NCBI GenBank assembly: GCA_946415365.1
Contig: CAMKSE010000006.1
Span: 124,001-188,000 of the forward strand
DNA length: 64,000 bases
Direction: 5' to 3'
DNA from: an uncultured Prevotellaceae bacterium
GTDB taxonomy: Bacteria; Bacteroidota; Bacteroidia; Bacteroidales; Bacteroidaceae
The position numbers and the translations under genes were made by a program. The first letter of the stretch is position 1, and every line of letters starts with the position of its first letter. This document shows, one piece after another, positions 1 to 8,169 of the stretch. The notes under the pieces were generated by a model. The model was not told the DNA's origin. It searched no databases and saw only the letters and a program-made list of their open reading frames with translations.

Positions 1-34
1 AAAATATTTTGTTTTTCCTGCTAAAATACACATC

Positions 35-71
35 AAAAAAGAAGGAACGACCGGCTATCACAGCTGGTCGT
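35..71 (-). terminator. Rho-independent terminator, leftward
   Basis: A 9-bp stem with one mismatch (47-55 with 63-71) encloses a 7-nt loop. Read leftward it is followed by a T-rich tail (TCCTTCTTTTTT). It would end transcripts from the short hydrophobic ORF at 89-211 or from the long leftward gene series upstream. Confidence 0.55.
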
Positions 72-88
72 CCCCAAGCGTTCGCTAT

Positions 89-211
89 TTATTCGGCGTT
101 CCTGAAACCTCGCAAAATTCCAATGACAGTAGTCACAAGAATAAGTAGCAATGTCCACGCCTTTAGCAAGGGTAGAGTCTCACGACTCGAATAAGTCAAA
201 TAGTCGGCCAA
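89..211 (-). CDS. Possible 40-aa hydrophobic membrane peptide (TTG start)
   Basis: The 40-codon reading frame has a putative TTG start and ends in TAA. Its middle is strongly hydrophobic (LLKAWTLLLILVTTVIGIL) and is followed by a basic tail (RGFRN). It lies just upstream of the leftward terminator, as expected of a short final gene. No ATG is available in frame and I see no convincing ribosome binding site. Single-helix peptides of this kind can be type I toxins or small membrane proteins, but nothing here decides this. Nothing else is supported in 212-408 apart from a 7-bp hairpin (263-269 with 284-290). Confidence 0.25.
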   Translation of the reverse strand: MADYLTYSSRETLPLLKAWTLLLILVTTVIGILRGFRNAE

Positions 212-408
212 ATATATACAACCCCGGGATTGAGGATATAGTTCTACTGGTTATATTTTGGAACCGCACGGTCTTCACAGAAAGTGCGGTGTGGGAATAG
301 ATTTGTATCTAAATTCTGAGAGTTCTCAAAGTCCGTCCAAACAATCACACGAACCTCAAAGGAGGGAATATACGCCTATATCTTGTAATCTCTCTTACTT
401 CATATTCT

Positions 409-1101
409 TTATGATAAGCGTTCCAGTGCGGCAGCATCCAATCGATAAACCGTCCATTCCTTCATGGGCACGGCTCCGAGTGAAAGGTAGAAGTCTATGC
501 TTGGCTGGTTCCAGTTCAAGCACGACCACTCCATACGTCCACAATGATGCTCCCGTGCTATCTTGACCAGATGCAGCAGCAGTGCTTTTCCATAGCCTTT
601 GCCACGGTCTTCTGGCCACACAAATAAGTCTTCAAGATATAATCCTGAATGACCAATGAACGTTGAGAAGTTGTAGAAGTAGAGTGCGAAGCCGACCTCA
701 TGCTGGTCCACGACGGCGAAAACAGCTTCAGCCCGATGTTCATCAAACATTTCCCTTTCCAATACATCAGGTGTAGCAATTACCTCGTTTTCCATCTTCT
801 CATATTGGGCAATTCCCTTTATGAACTCCATTAGCAATGGTACATCCCGCCGTTCAGCCTTGCGAATCACAACATTATTCTTCTGCGTCACACATTTCTT
901 CAACTCCGATGACTTATTATTATCTTTCAGTGGTTCTGATGGATTATTCTTATCAGACAAAGAAGTAACAGTAATGGATAGCGGAATTGACAAATCTTCT
1001 TCGTGTTCCGATTCCGTGATTACAGATTTCCTGCTGGTGCCGATACTAATAATACCATAGAAAACTATAATGACTACTGCTATAATGAAGAACCAAATCA
1101 T
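409..1101 (-). CDS. GNAT acetyltransferase with N-terminal membrane anchor
   Basis: The 230-aa protein has three parts. Residues 1-22 form a hydrophobic segment (MIWFFIIAVVIIVFYGII). About 50 polar low-complexity residues follow. A complete GNAT domain starts near residue 75. The acetyl-CoA loop is visible as EDRGKGYGKALL, and the C-terminal part (EWSCLNWNQPSIDFY, SLGA) closely resembles the spermidine/spermine N1-acetyltransferase group. Family knowledge suggests acetylation of a small amine such as a polyamine, but the substrate is not shown. Family members are usually soluble proteins of about 160 aa, so the membrane anchor and linker are unusual. It is the last clear gene of the leftward series, 6 bp after the Nudix gene. 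Confidence 0.8.
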   Translation of the reverse strand: MIWFFIIAVVIIVFYGIISIGTSRKSVITESEHEEDLSIPLSITVTSLSDKNNPSEPLKDNNKSSELKKCVTQKNNVVIRKAERRDVPLLMEFIKGIAQYEKMENEVIATPDVLEREMFDEHRAEAVFAVVDQHEVGFALYFYNFSTFIGHSGLYLEDLFVWPEDRGKGYGKALLLHLVKIAREHHCGRMEWSCLNWNQPSIDFYLSLGAVPMKEWTVYRLDAAALERLS

Positions 1102-1107
1102 AGTTTT

Positions 1108-1548
1108 TTATTTCTTTGAATATTTCGTATATAGCTTGATGGCATCCTGCATAATGTCGTAGTGATCAAATGCCAGATGTGGCAAGTCTGACAGTGGCCA
1201 CCACTCAGCTATTGCTGCATCATCCTGACCAGTGACAGCAGCAGGCTCTTCGATAACAGCCAGATAAGCAACGGTCACTGTTCTCCCTCTTGGGTCGCGG
1301 TCAACCTTGGAGTATGCTCCAATCTGATGAACATCCGACACTCGAAGTCCCGTCTCTTCCTCTAGTTCTCTGATAGCGCACTGTTCCGTGGTTTCATCCA
1401 TATTCATGAATCCACCGGGGAACGCCCATGCTCCTTTGAAGGGGTCATCACCCCTTTGGATTAGCAGCACCTTTGGTTCTGCCTCTCTTGTTATAACAAT
1501 ACAGTCAGCTGTAACAGCCGGTCTGGGATATTTGTATGCATATGCCAT
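1108..1548 (-). CDS. Nudix hydrolase, ADP-ribose pyrophosphatase-like
   Basis: The 146-aa single-domain protein has a complete Nudix box at about residues 44-66: GG, then FMNMDETTEQCAIRELEEETGL, which fits Gx5Ex7REUxEExGU. The N-terminal YKYPRPAVTADCIV and the YSKVDRDPRGRTVTVAYLA stretch resemble Bacteroidetes Nudix proteins annotated as ADP-ribose pyrophosphatases or 8-oxo-dGTPases. The reaction would be Mg-dependent hydrolysis of a nucleoside diphosphate linked to another moiety. The exact substrate is not determinable. The gene lies 5 bp downstream of the 125-aa hypothetical gene. Its place near a sirtuin and an ADP-ribosylglycohydrolase makes ADP-ribose an attractive but unproven substrate. 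Confidence 0.85.
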   Translation of the reverse strand: MAYAYKYPRPAVTADCIVITREAEPKVLLIQRGDDPFKGAWAFPGGFMNMDETTEQCAIRELEEETGLRVSDVHQIGAYSKVDRDPRGRTVTVAYLAVIEEPAAVTGQDDAAIAEWWPLSDLPHLAFDHYDIMQDAIKLYTKYSKK

Positions 1549-1553
1549 AATTT

Positions 1554-1931
1554 TTATTCGCTATTTGTTTCTTTTCCATAAAACCTATACCAGTGAGCTG
1601 CCTGAGCCATGATTGATTTGAATTCTTCAGGCTGAACCTCTGCCATGGTGGACTTGATATAAACATTCTCAGTACAACCTATGTAGAGCAGAATGTCAAG
1701 GCTGTTTACGAAGGCTGTATAGAGTTTCCCATGTTCTTTGAAATAGGCTAATGCCTTTTCCCTTTGATCTTCGTTTTTTGGACGTAGGACCTGAAAATGG
1801 AGATATGGCTCAGAATTATGCACCAAATCTTCAAAGGGCGTTCCGAAATTGTACTTGTTGATTCGGAACTTATCCTTGGATACGGCACTTTGTTTAGCGT
1901 CTGTTACGTCAATTGATATATGATCCATCAT
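1554..1931 (-). CDS. Hypothetical protein, 125 aa
   Basis: I do not recognise this protein. It is soluble and of mixed charge, has no signal peptide or membrane segment, and its C-terminal half appears alpha-helical. Two adjacent ATGs (1931 and 1928) could start it. It lies between the BRCT helicase gene (73 bp gap) and the Nudix gene (5 bp gap), so it is probably co-transcribed with both. Confidence 0.6.
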   Translation of the reverse strand: MMDHISIDVTDAKQSAVSKDKFRINKYNFGTPFEDLVHNSEPYLHFQVLRPKNEDQREKALAYFKEHGKLYTAFVNSLDILLYIGCTENVYIKSTMAEVQPEEFKSIMAQAAHWYRFYGKETNSE

Positions 1932-2004
1932 ACTATATTATGTTTTAAGCAAATTGATACGGTGTAGTTTATCTGCACAAATGGTTATTATTCATATCTA
2001 CAAT

Positions 2005-4620
2005 TTATTTCTTTATAATACCAGATGCAATAAGTCCAATAATGCCTACAATAAGCCATAGACCTGTGTAGAATAGGAATGCAATGATAGCAATAAATAA
2101 GATAGAAAGTCCTATCCTTTTTATCCATTTTTGCTTATTTCTTTCTCTCTCTTCTTGCTCTTCTATAAGTAAACGTTCTTGTTTACGTCTTTCTGCTGCT
2201 TCTTTTTCTTTTCGTAACTTTTCTTTTCTTGCTTCAAACTCTTCTTTTTGACGTTGTATTTTCTTTTCTTTATCAGCTTTTCTTTGTGCTTCTTGAAGTT
2301 CTAATCGACGAGCCTTTTCTTCAAGTTCACGCTGTTGCCTGGCTTTTCGTTTCTCTTCTTCTTCAATTCGTGCTTTTTCCAAACGTTTCTCAGCCGCTAT
2401 TTCTTCTGCAATACGCCTTTCTTCAGCCTCTTTCTCTTCAAGAAGGTGTTGCCGATTATTCTCAAAGATCTGACCACCAGTTAATATGCCGGCATTTTTA
2501 TCTTGTTCAACTTTTACATCGTCCGTTCTTACAATATGTTGTCTTGTAACTTTAATCATCAAGTCCTCTTTGTTAGAGGAAATTTTCTGTATTCTATTAT
2601 ATTTATCTTCTTCATCCCAATCCAACTCCCACATCAATTTGTCACCTTCGAAATACCCTTCCCATCCTCTGCGTGACGATGGGAAACTAAATCTTGTGTA
2701 CAAAGCTGCATTGTCCAGAATAATTGTTTGCTCTTTGTTGCTGCTAATACGCATACCACGACCAACTTGCTGGAGATATAATGCCAGAGACCACGTAGGC
2801 CTGGCAAGTTGAATGAATTCTATATCAGGGCAATCGAATCCTTCAGAGAAGATATTGACATTGACCATGACGGTGACCTCTCCTTTTTTAAATCTTTCTA
2901 TAATATCTTGTCGAGTGGTCTTGTTAGTTTCACTGTCTACATACTCTGCAGCTACTCCAATCTTCTGATAAGCCTGACAGATGTTATAGGCGTGTTCTTT
3001 ACTAACTGCATAGACAATTCCTTTTTTCCCATTTACGTATTGTAGGTAACAAAGGACCAATTTTTGAATATGTTCCTGAACATTCAATGCATCGAGAAGA
3101 TCACTAGTTTTATAATCACCGGTTGTGCTACGCTCCTTGATAGCATCAATAGCCTTACTTAAATCACTATTTGGATTATCTACATATAATGTATATTCAG
3201 CAAGATAGCCTAGATTAATGAACTTTTCTATATCATATGACATGATAAGTTTGTCATAATATCCCTTTAATGGCTTTCTATTTAACCTGTATGGTGTTGC
3301 GGTTACACCTAATTTCCAAGTGTCCTGGCATTTCTTCCAGAATGTGGTGTATGTTTTTGCAAGTGAATGATGGGCTTCGTCAATGATAATGAATTTGGGA
3401 GCAATTTCATTAATTACATCCTGATTATCTTTGTGCGTAATAGTCTGGATGGATGCAACCTGAACATTGTATTCGAGGTGACGAACCCTTCCACTTGTTA
3501 TAAGGCCATGTTCTATATTATATTTTGTCAGGTGAGTGCTAATTTGGTCTATTAATTCCTTACGATGTGCTAGAATAAGGATTTTTGTTTCCTTTATTTT
3601 GTTAAGGTCATTGATAATAGATGTAAACAGAACGGTCTTGCCAGCCCCAGTAGGTAATTGGAGCATAATATTAAAATAGGAATTCCATTTTTTGAAAATT
3701 CTCTCTTTTATCTCTTGCTGATATGGGCGAAGGATGGGGTCATCGTATGATTTGTACTTTTCACCAAACTCTCTACATTTCTTGTTTATTGCAGTCTGCT
3801 GAAATAGCCAATCTAGAAAAGAATCAGCGTCTATGTACTTCGCTTTGTCTAAATAACTCTTTACAGCATCTTCCGCAGGTTCTTTTCCATATACTATACA
3901 CGTTATATTATCCGAGTCTTTTTTGATGGCTCGACCACCTTTTTCATCAATATATTTATAAACCGCGTTTTGATTGTTAACAGAATAGTAATCTAACTTC
4001 TTATTATCCCAATATGAATAATCTATCTTGCCAATGACATGAAAAACGTCATCCTCCAGGCTGATTTCATTAAGAGGCGAATTCGGAATGCATGCCAAAT
4101 CTTCTTCACTGCAAGCTTTGTAGATTGGCCCATTTTTCGGTTTTGCAGCTTCTGCCTCACGTTCTTGTGCCTTTCTACTTTCCTCTTCTTCATCACTAAA
4201 GATCTCCTCGAAATTACTAACTAAATGGTCGTAATCTATAATAATTGCTCCTTCTTCTCTTGCCTTTCCTAATGCATAAAGCATATCGTACAGCCAAGTA
4301 TTGGAGTGTACTATAAAGAAATTCTCTTTGCCGTTTTTGGTAAACCTGAATTTACCTCCATGTTTAACTATATTCCTTTTAAGATATCGTTTTTCATTAT
4401 TTGAGAATCCAAACGCAATAGCTGTCTTCCCTTGAAACAGACTGTTATAATCCGTTATTTCCTCTGTATATAAAGGCAAAATTGAATATACGATTTCCAT
4501 TGCTTCATCAGCATATTCCCATACTTCTTCTGGTGGTACAGTTGATGTACGGAAATGCTCGACAAGTTCTTCTCTTGTCATTCGATGTTGTTTATATGAT
4601 GAAGAATAATAATCTGTCAT
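2005..4620 (-). CDS. SF2 DEAH helicase with two BRCT-like domains, coiled coil and C-terminal membrane hairpin
   Basis: The 871-aa protein has an uncommon domain order. Residues about 60-145 look like a BRCT domain (LFQGKTAIAFGFS, then HGGKFRF and IIIDYDHLV). Residues about 190-275 look like a second one (VFHVIGKID, EKGGRAIKK, IDADSFLDWL). The SF2 helicase core follows: motif I QLPTGAGKT near residue 325, motif II DEAH near 415, motif III GVTATP, and motif VI QQVGRGMR. A highly charged Glu/Arg/Lys coiled coil spans about 720-830. Two hydrophobic segments end the protein (SILFIAIIAFLFYTGLWLI and GIIGLIASGII). The likely role is ATP-dependent translocation on nucleic acid, with BRCT recognition of DNA ends or phosphopeptides, at the membrane. 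The function is inferred, and defence is suggested only by context. Confidence 0.8.
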   Translation of the reverse strand: MTDYYSSSYKQHRMTREELVEHFRTSTVPPEEVWEYADEAMEIVYSILPLYTEEITDYNSLFQGKTAIAFGFSNNEKRYLKRNIVKHGGKFRFTKNGKENFFIVHSNTWLYDMLYALGKAREEGAIIIDYDHLVSNFEEIFSDEEEESRKAQEREAEAAKPKNGPIYKACSEEDLACIPNSPLNEISLEDDVFHVIGKIDYSYWDNKKLDYYSVNNQNAVYKYIDEKGGRAIKKDSDNITCIVYGKEPAEDAVKSYLDKAKYIDADSFLDWLFQQTAINKKCREFGEKYKSYDDPILRPYQQEIKERIFKKWNSYFNIMLQLPTGAGKTVLFTSIINDLNKIKETKILILAHRKELIDQISTHLTKYNIEHGLITSGRVRHLEYNVQVASIQTITHKDNQDVINEIAPKFIIIDEAHHSLAKTYTTFWKKCQDTWKLGVTATPYRLNRKPLKGYYDKLIMSYDIEKFINLGYLAEYTLYVDNPNSDLSKAIDAIKERSTTGDYKTSDLLDALNVQEHIQKLVLCYLQYVNGKKGIVYAVSKEHAYNICQAYQKIGVAAEYVDSETNKTTRQDIIERFKKGEVTVMVNVNIFSEGFDCPDIEFIQLARPTWSLALYLQQVGRGMRISSNKEQTIILDNAALYTRFSFPSSRRGWEGYFEGDKLMWELDWDEEDKYNRIQKISSNKEDLMIKVTRQHIVRTDDVKVEQDKNAGILTGGQIFENNRQHLLEEKEAEERRIAEEIAAEKRLEKARIEEEEKRKARQQRELEEKARRLELQEAQRKADKEKKIQRQKEEFEARKEKLRKEKEAAERRKQERLLIEEQEERERNKQKWIKRIGLSILFIAIIAFLFYTGLWLIVGIIGLIASGIIKK

Positions 4621-4683
4621 ATGTGGTCGTTATATCAATTCATCCTTTTTTGCTGTATTTCTACATTAATTAACTCATACTAC

Positions 4684-4986
4684 TTAGAAATTGATATGGG
4701 TCTCTCCATCCCAAGTGGTATCGCACTCGATGGTTATGCGAAACGATGCTGTTTTTATATTCTCTTGAATTTTGGGGTACAACGAATGTCCTTTTGATTC
4801 GGGATATTCGTTAGTGTAGTTGTTGACCTTAATAGAGAATAGTTTGACGCTATCAATCGTGACGGCAGGTAATCTACATGACTCAGTATAGAAGCTTTCC
4901 ATTTCAGGGTATCCCTCACCATTCACATCCTTTTCGCATGCGATAACTGTCAGACAGTAAACAAACAAAAATAATAGTTTCTTCAT
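4684..4986 (-). CDS. Small lipoprotein, 100 aa
   Basis: The N-terminus MKKLLFLFVYCLTVIAC is a lipoprotein signal with a probable lipidated cysteine at residue 17 (VIAC). The mature part of about 83 residues is acidic and of unknown function. It lies between the sirtuin and BRCT-helicase genes in the same orientation. An exported lipoprotein inside a mostly cytoplasmic gene series is unexpected and could be a separate cargo gene. Confidence 0.65.
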   Translation of the reverse strand: MKKLLFLFVYCLTVIACEKDVNGEGYPEMESFYTESCRLPAVTIDSVKLFSIKVNNYTNEYPESKGHSLYPKIQENIKTASFRITIECDTTWDGETHINF

Positions 4987-5011
4987 ATTGCGTTCCCTTT
5001 TTCCCGATTAT

Positions 5012-5710
5012 TTATAATTCTTTGAAAGCTTCCAAAAGCATTTTCATTCCTTCTGAAGCTGTTGTCTTGAAATGAGTGAAGCCCAATTGAGTACAAAGAT
5101 CCATTTCCCCTGGGTCAATGACAAACTTTGGAACTTCATGATGGGCATAATTAATGAAACCAGCTGCAGGATAGACCTGAAGAGAGGTCCCGATAACAAC
5201 AAAGATGTCGGCGTAGCTTACATAGTTGATGGCCACATTCATGCTGTCAACATATTCGCCGAACATCACAATATATGGACGTAACTGTGAACCGTCATCA
5301 GCCTTGTCACCAACCATAATGGGAGTTGTAAGTGGATATTCTTTCACGCAGGTTGTGCGGTTATCCATCGAGCAGACCTTACTGAGTTCGCCATGTAAAT
5401 GAATAACCTGAGTGGAACCTGCACGTTCATGGAGATTATCCACATTCTGGGTGATAACAGTCACTTTGTGCTCTTTTTCCAACTCAGCAATCATTCGGTG
5501 TGCATCGTTTGGCTCCACCTCAGAAAGCTGTTTACGCCTCCAGTTATAGAAATCCAGGCATCTCTGCGTATCATTGTATAGGGCATCGGTACTGGCCAGA
5601 TATGCCCATTCCTCATTTGTCCACATCCCATCCTTACCTCGGAATGTGCTCAATCCGCTCTCTACGCTGATACCTGCCCCAGTCAGGAAAACTATGTGTT
5701 GTTTCGTCAT
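5012..5710 (-). CDS. Sir2-family NAD-dependent deacylase
   Basis: The 232-aa protein is counted from the ATG at 5710 (MTKQHIVFLTGAG). That start is 2 bp after the upstream stop and has a purine-rich AAGAAGGA ahead of it, whereas the longer frame from 5752 would overlap the previous gene. Sirtuin motifs are clear: GAGIS and STFRG near the N-terminus, TQNVDNLH, the catalytic histidine in HLHGEL, then LRPYIVMFGE and GTSLQVYP. It should use NAD to remove acyl groups from lysines, giving nicotinamide and O-acyl-ADP-ribose. The canonical paired CxxC zinc site is absent; only two separated cysteines (CSMDNRTTC) remain, as in zinc-less Bacteroidetes sirtuins. It is translated right after the ADP-ribosylglycohydrolase gene. 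Confidence 0.88.
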   Translation of the reverse strand: MTKQHIVFLTGAGISVESGLSTFRGKDGMWTNEEWAYLASTDALYNDTQRCLDFYNWRRKQLSEVEPNDAHRMIAELEKEHKVTVITQNVDNLHERAGSTQVIHLHGELSKVCSMDNRTTCVKEYPLTTPIMVGDKADDGSQLRPYIVMFGEYVDSMNVAINYVSYADIFVVIGTSLQVYPAAGFINYAHHEVPKFVIDPGEMDLCTQLGFTHFKTTASEGMKMLLEAFKEL

Positions 5711-5712
5711 AT

Positions 5713-7395
5713 CTATTCCTTCTTTGAATATTTCTGTACCAACAGATCCCATTTCTTGAGATAGTTATGCCATGCTGCATCTGCATCACCGCCAGACTCT
5801 GCTATGACTAGATAGCAGAAGAGCGCAGCTCCTGATTCATCACCGTTAACTCCAAATTCTGCAAGAGCATGATTCATCTTCAGGTTGTCTATTACATAAC
5901 CTCCATCTGTTTTCTTATAATGTGCCTCAAATCCGCATATGCCCGTCCAGCTCCGATAATATCGAATATACTCCTCATCACAGTACATGAACCAGTGGTC
6001 TTCCTGAACCTCTGGTATATGCCCCTTCTGAATAATAGCCATAGCATCATTTGGAATCTTAAAATCAAAGGGCATATTAGTAACTTCCTTTGGATCATCT
6101 GGCATAGGTTCTGTCTTCCAGTCGTCTGCTGTTGCAGTTTTCGATTTATCAGGAAGAGGACTCTCGCCTGATAATAGCTTGTTGAAATCGCCCAAGCCCA
6201 ATTTCCAGTGCATGATGGCCATGAACTGTTGCTTCTGTTCATTTTCTTCTTTTTTCTTGGCTGCCTGCTCCATCCTCATGTAATAATGATCTTTGAGATA
6301 TTTAATGAGAGCATTTGGAGTTTTATGCCGTGAGGTTAAAATATGCTTGGCTATATAACCAATGAGAGATACAGGGAGGTCATAATCATCAGCGATGTTC
6401 TGCCATACTTCCATAGGAAAGCGTTTGGCCATTTCATCTTTTATGTTTTCTGCATTTGTATAGCTACGTGCGAGATCGTGCGCCCATTCGCGCTCAATAG
6501 CACAAACGTCTTTGTCATTGTCATCAACAGATTTGAAGTCACCAACATAATAGAACTGACACTTCTTGGTGAGCTTGCGAAGACGGTTCAGACGAGTATG
6601 GAACTCAATCACTACAGCTTTCATGTCATCGGGCAAGTAGGAGAGGGCTTTCTCTTTCATCCATTCTGGAATGCCCCATAGGGCTTCAGCTATGCTTCCC
6701 ACTATTGCCCCAAGTGTATCTGCATCAGCTCCAAGGCTGACAGCCTGACGGATGGCATCCTCAAAATTCTTACTGTGTTGTATTATCCACAGAGCAACAG
6801 GAACTGTCCCCTGGCAGGTCTCGTCAAACTTGTTTCTGTATTCTTCAATGTTGAGCTTGAAGTTTTGTGGCCACTCGTAATAGAGCATTACAGCATGGTC
6901 TATTCCCATAATAAGAATGTCATGCTCAGTAATAGGCTTCCCTTTAGAATCCTGACGAAGTACCCTGCAATCGCGAATAGCATCAACAACAGCCATAGCA
7001 CCTAATATTCCTTGTTCGTGGTTATGGGTACATTCTGCTGATTTCTTGGCGTGTTCAGCCAATTCGCCAGGTTGGTCAAACCACCATCCTATAGGGCTGA
7101 CTCTCATAGCAGAACCATTACCATAGCTACCATAGGGTTTGGGATCGTCACTCATAACCCATTTTGCAAAACGACCACCATAGCCACCCATGGGATGCGG
7201 GTATTTTCGGCACCATTTATGAATATATTTGCCATAGTCATCTGAGCCGTGGAGTAGGGCATCGGCCACTGCTACCGTGCAGATGGTATCGTCTGTATAG
7301 CCGTTCTTGTTTGAGAACAGCTCAAAATTATAATTGTTTGTAGGATTAAATTCCCAACGGCTACCTACTATATCACCAATAATTGCCCCTAACAT
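5713..7395 (-). CDS. ADP-ribosylglycohydrolase (DraG/ARH family) with long C-terminal extension
   Basis: The 560-aa protein begins with an ARH domain of about 260 residues. The metal-binding motifs are YTDDT near residue 34 and GADADTLGAIVG near 225, as in enzymes that remove ADP-ribose from proteins or small molecules with two Mg ions. The remaining 300 residues contain a helical, charged middle and a terminal module (WFMYCDEEYIRYYRSW, FGVNGDESGAALFCYL) that I recognise only as a recurring partner of this domain. Typical ARH proteins have about 300 aa, so this one is nearly double. It lies 12 bp downstream of the CARF gene and 2 bp upstream of the sirtuin gene, which couples two NAD/ADP-ribose activities. 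Confidence 0.85.
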   Translation of the reverse strand: MLGAIIGDIVGSRWEFNPTNNYNFELFSNKNGYTDDTICTVAVADALLHGSDDYGKYIHKWCRKYPHPMGGYGGRFAKWVMSDDPKPYGSYGNGSAMRVSPIGWWFDQPGELAEHAKKSAECTHNHEQGILGAMAVVDAIRDCRVLRQDSKGKPITEHDILIMGIDHAVMLYYEWPQNFKLNIEEYRNKFDETCQGTVPVALWIIQHSKNFEDAIRQAVSLGADADTLGAIVGSIAEALWGIPEWMKEKALSYLPDDMKAVVIEFHTRLNRLRKLTKKCQFYYVGDFKSVDDNDKDVCAIEREWAHDLARSYTNAENIKDEMAKRFPMEVWQNIADDYDLPVSLIGYIAKHILTSRHKTPNALIKYLKDHYYMRMEQAAKKKEENEQKQQFMAIMHWKLGLGDFNKLLSGESPLPDKSKTATADDWKTEPMPDDPKEVTNMPFDFKIPNDAMAIIQKGHIPEVQEDHWFMYCDEEYIRYYRSWTGICGFEAHYKKTDGGYVIDNLKMNHALAEFGVNGDESGAALFCYLVIAESGGDADAAWHNYLKKWDLLVQKYSKKE

Positions 7396-7407
7396 ATACG
7401 TCCATTA

Positions 7408-8169
7408 TTACCAAACTCCTGTATAAGTATCTCCACATTTCAGAACCTCGCGAGCGGTATCGAATCCATAGAACCCCCAAAGATTAATATCCTTGATGGT
7501 AACAAGTTTTTTACTCTTATCACGTTTATATTTGTTTAGGACATCCTCTTTCACCTCTCGAATAAGATTGTTATTCATGCCGGAATGGAAAATTTCAGGA
7601 AGATTTTTTGTGGGTGAATAAACAACATTTAAGCGTTCGCTACCAGGGAATGGACGGCGAAGGTTGGAATCATATTTGTCGAAATCAACGTAAAGAACAT
7701 TAAAATTAAAGTCTCTACCGAAGATTGCAGCAGAGGCCACCATCGATTTTTTACCACCTGTAATATCTATAGAATAAGATGTGGCGGGGTGCATTAACAT
7801 TTGCTCTTTAAGAGTTTCATAAATGACATCAAAACTCTCGGAAGAGAGTTCTATCAACTGAAACTCCACTGATGAGAACCTTTCTAAGTATTTGTTTATT
7901 TCATTATCTTTATCCTCACCTTTGTCAGAATAGAAGATAATGTGTACTTGGGGTTTCAAGGCACACTGAGTTAATAAGATTGGCTCAGGGGTATAGCCGA
8001 GGATGGAGAATAATACATCGGTCTTGCCAACGACTCTCTTATACTTATCCTCAAATCTGTTGAGAACTGACGAAAAAAGCGTTTCGAAATAGAAGTCCTT
8101 CGCTTCGTCAAATTTTCCTGTATTACTCAGTGACAACCACTTTGCCACATCTTCATCGAAGTTATTCAT
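7408..8169 (-). CDS. CARF-domain protein without obvious effector domain
   Basis: The 253-aa protein has a Rossmann-like core with CARF hallmarks: an early ILGYTPEPILLT strand-turn, HIIFYSDKG, and the signature DITGGKKSM near residue 138, close to the TGGTK motif of Card1/Can2 and Csx1 sensors. CARF domains bind cyclic oligoadenylates or related nucleotides. The roughly 65 residues after the fold carry no recognisable nuclease, HEPN or PD-DExK motif, so the effector is probably a partner protein. The gene overlaps the PLD nuclease gene by 8 bp. No Cas10 or other CRISPR gene is present in the window, so the nucleotide signal must come from elsewhere or from another source. Confidence 0.75.
   Translation of the reverse strand: MNNFDEDVAKWLSLSNTGKFDEAKDFYFETLFSSVLNRFEDKYKRVVGKTDVLFSILGYTPEPILLTQCALKPQVHIIFYSDKGEDKDNEINKYLERFSSVEFQLIELSSESFDVIYETLKEQMLMHPATSYSIDITGGKKSMVASAAIFGRDFNFNVLYVDFDKYDSNLRRPFPGSERLNVVYSPTKNLPEIFHSGMNNNLIREVKEDVLNKYKRDKSKKLVTIKDINLWGFYGFDTAREVLKCGDTYTGVW

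Noticed and set aside
7408..8169. The CARF gene as part of a type III CRISPR system.
   Set aside because: No Cas10, Cas6, Csm/Cmr gene or repeat-spacer array is present in the window.
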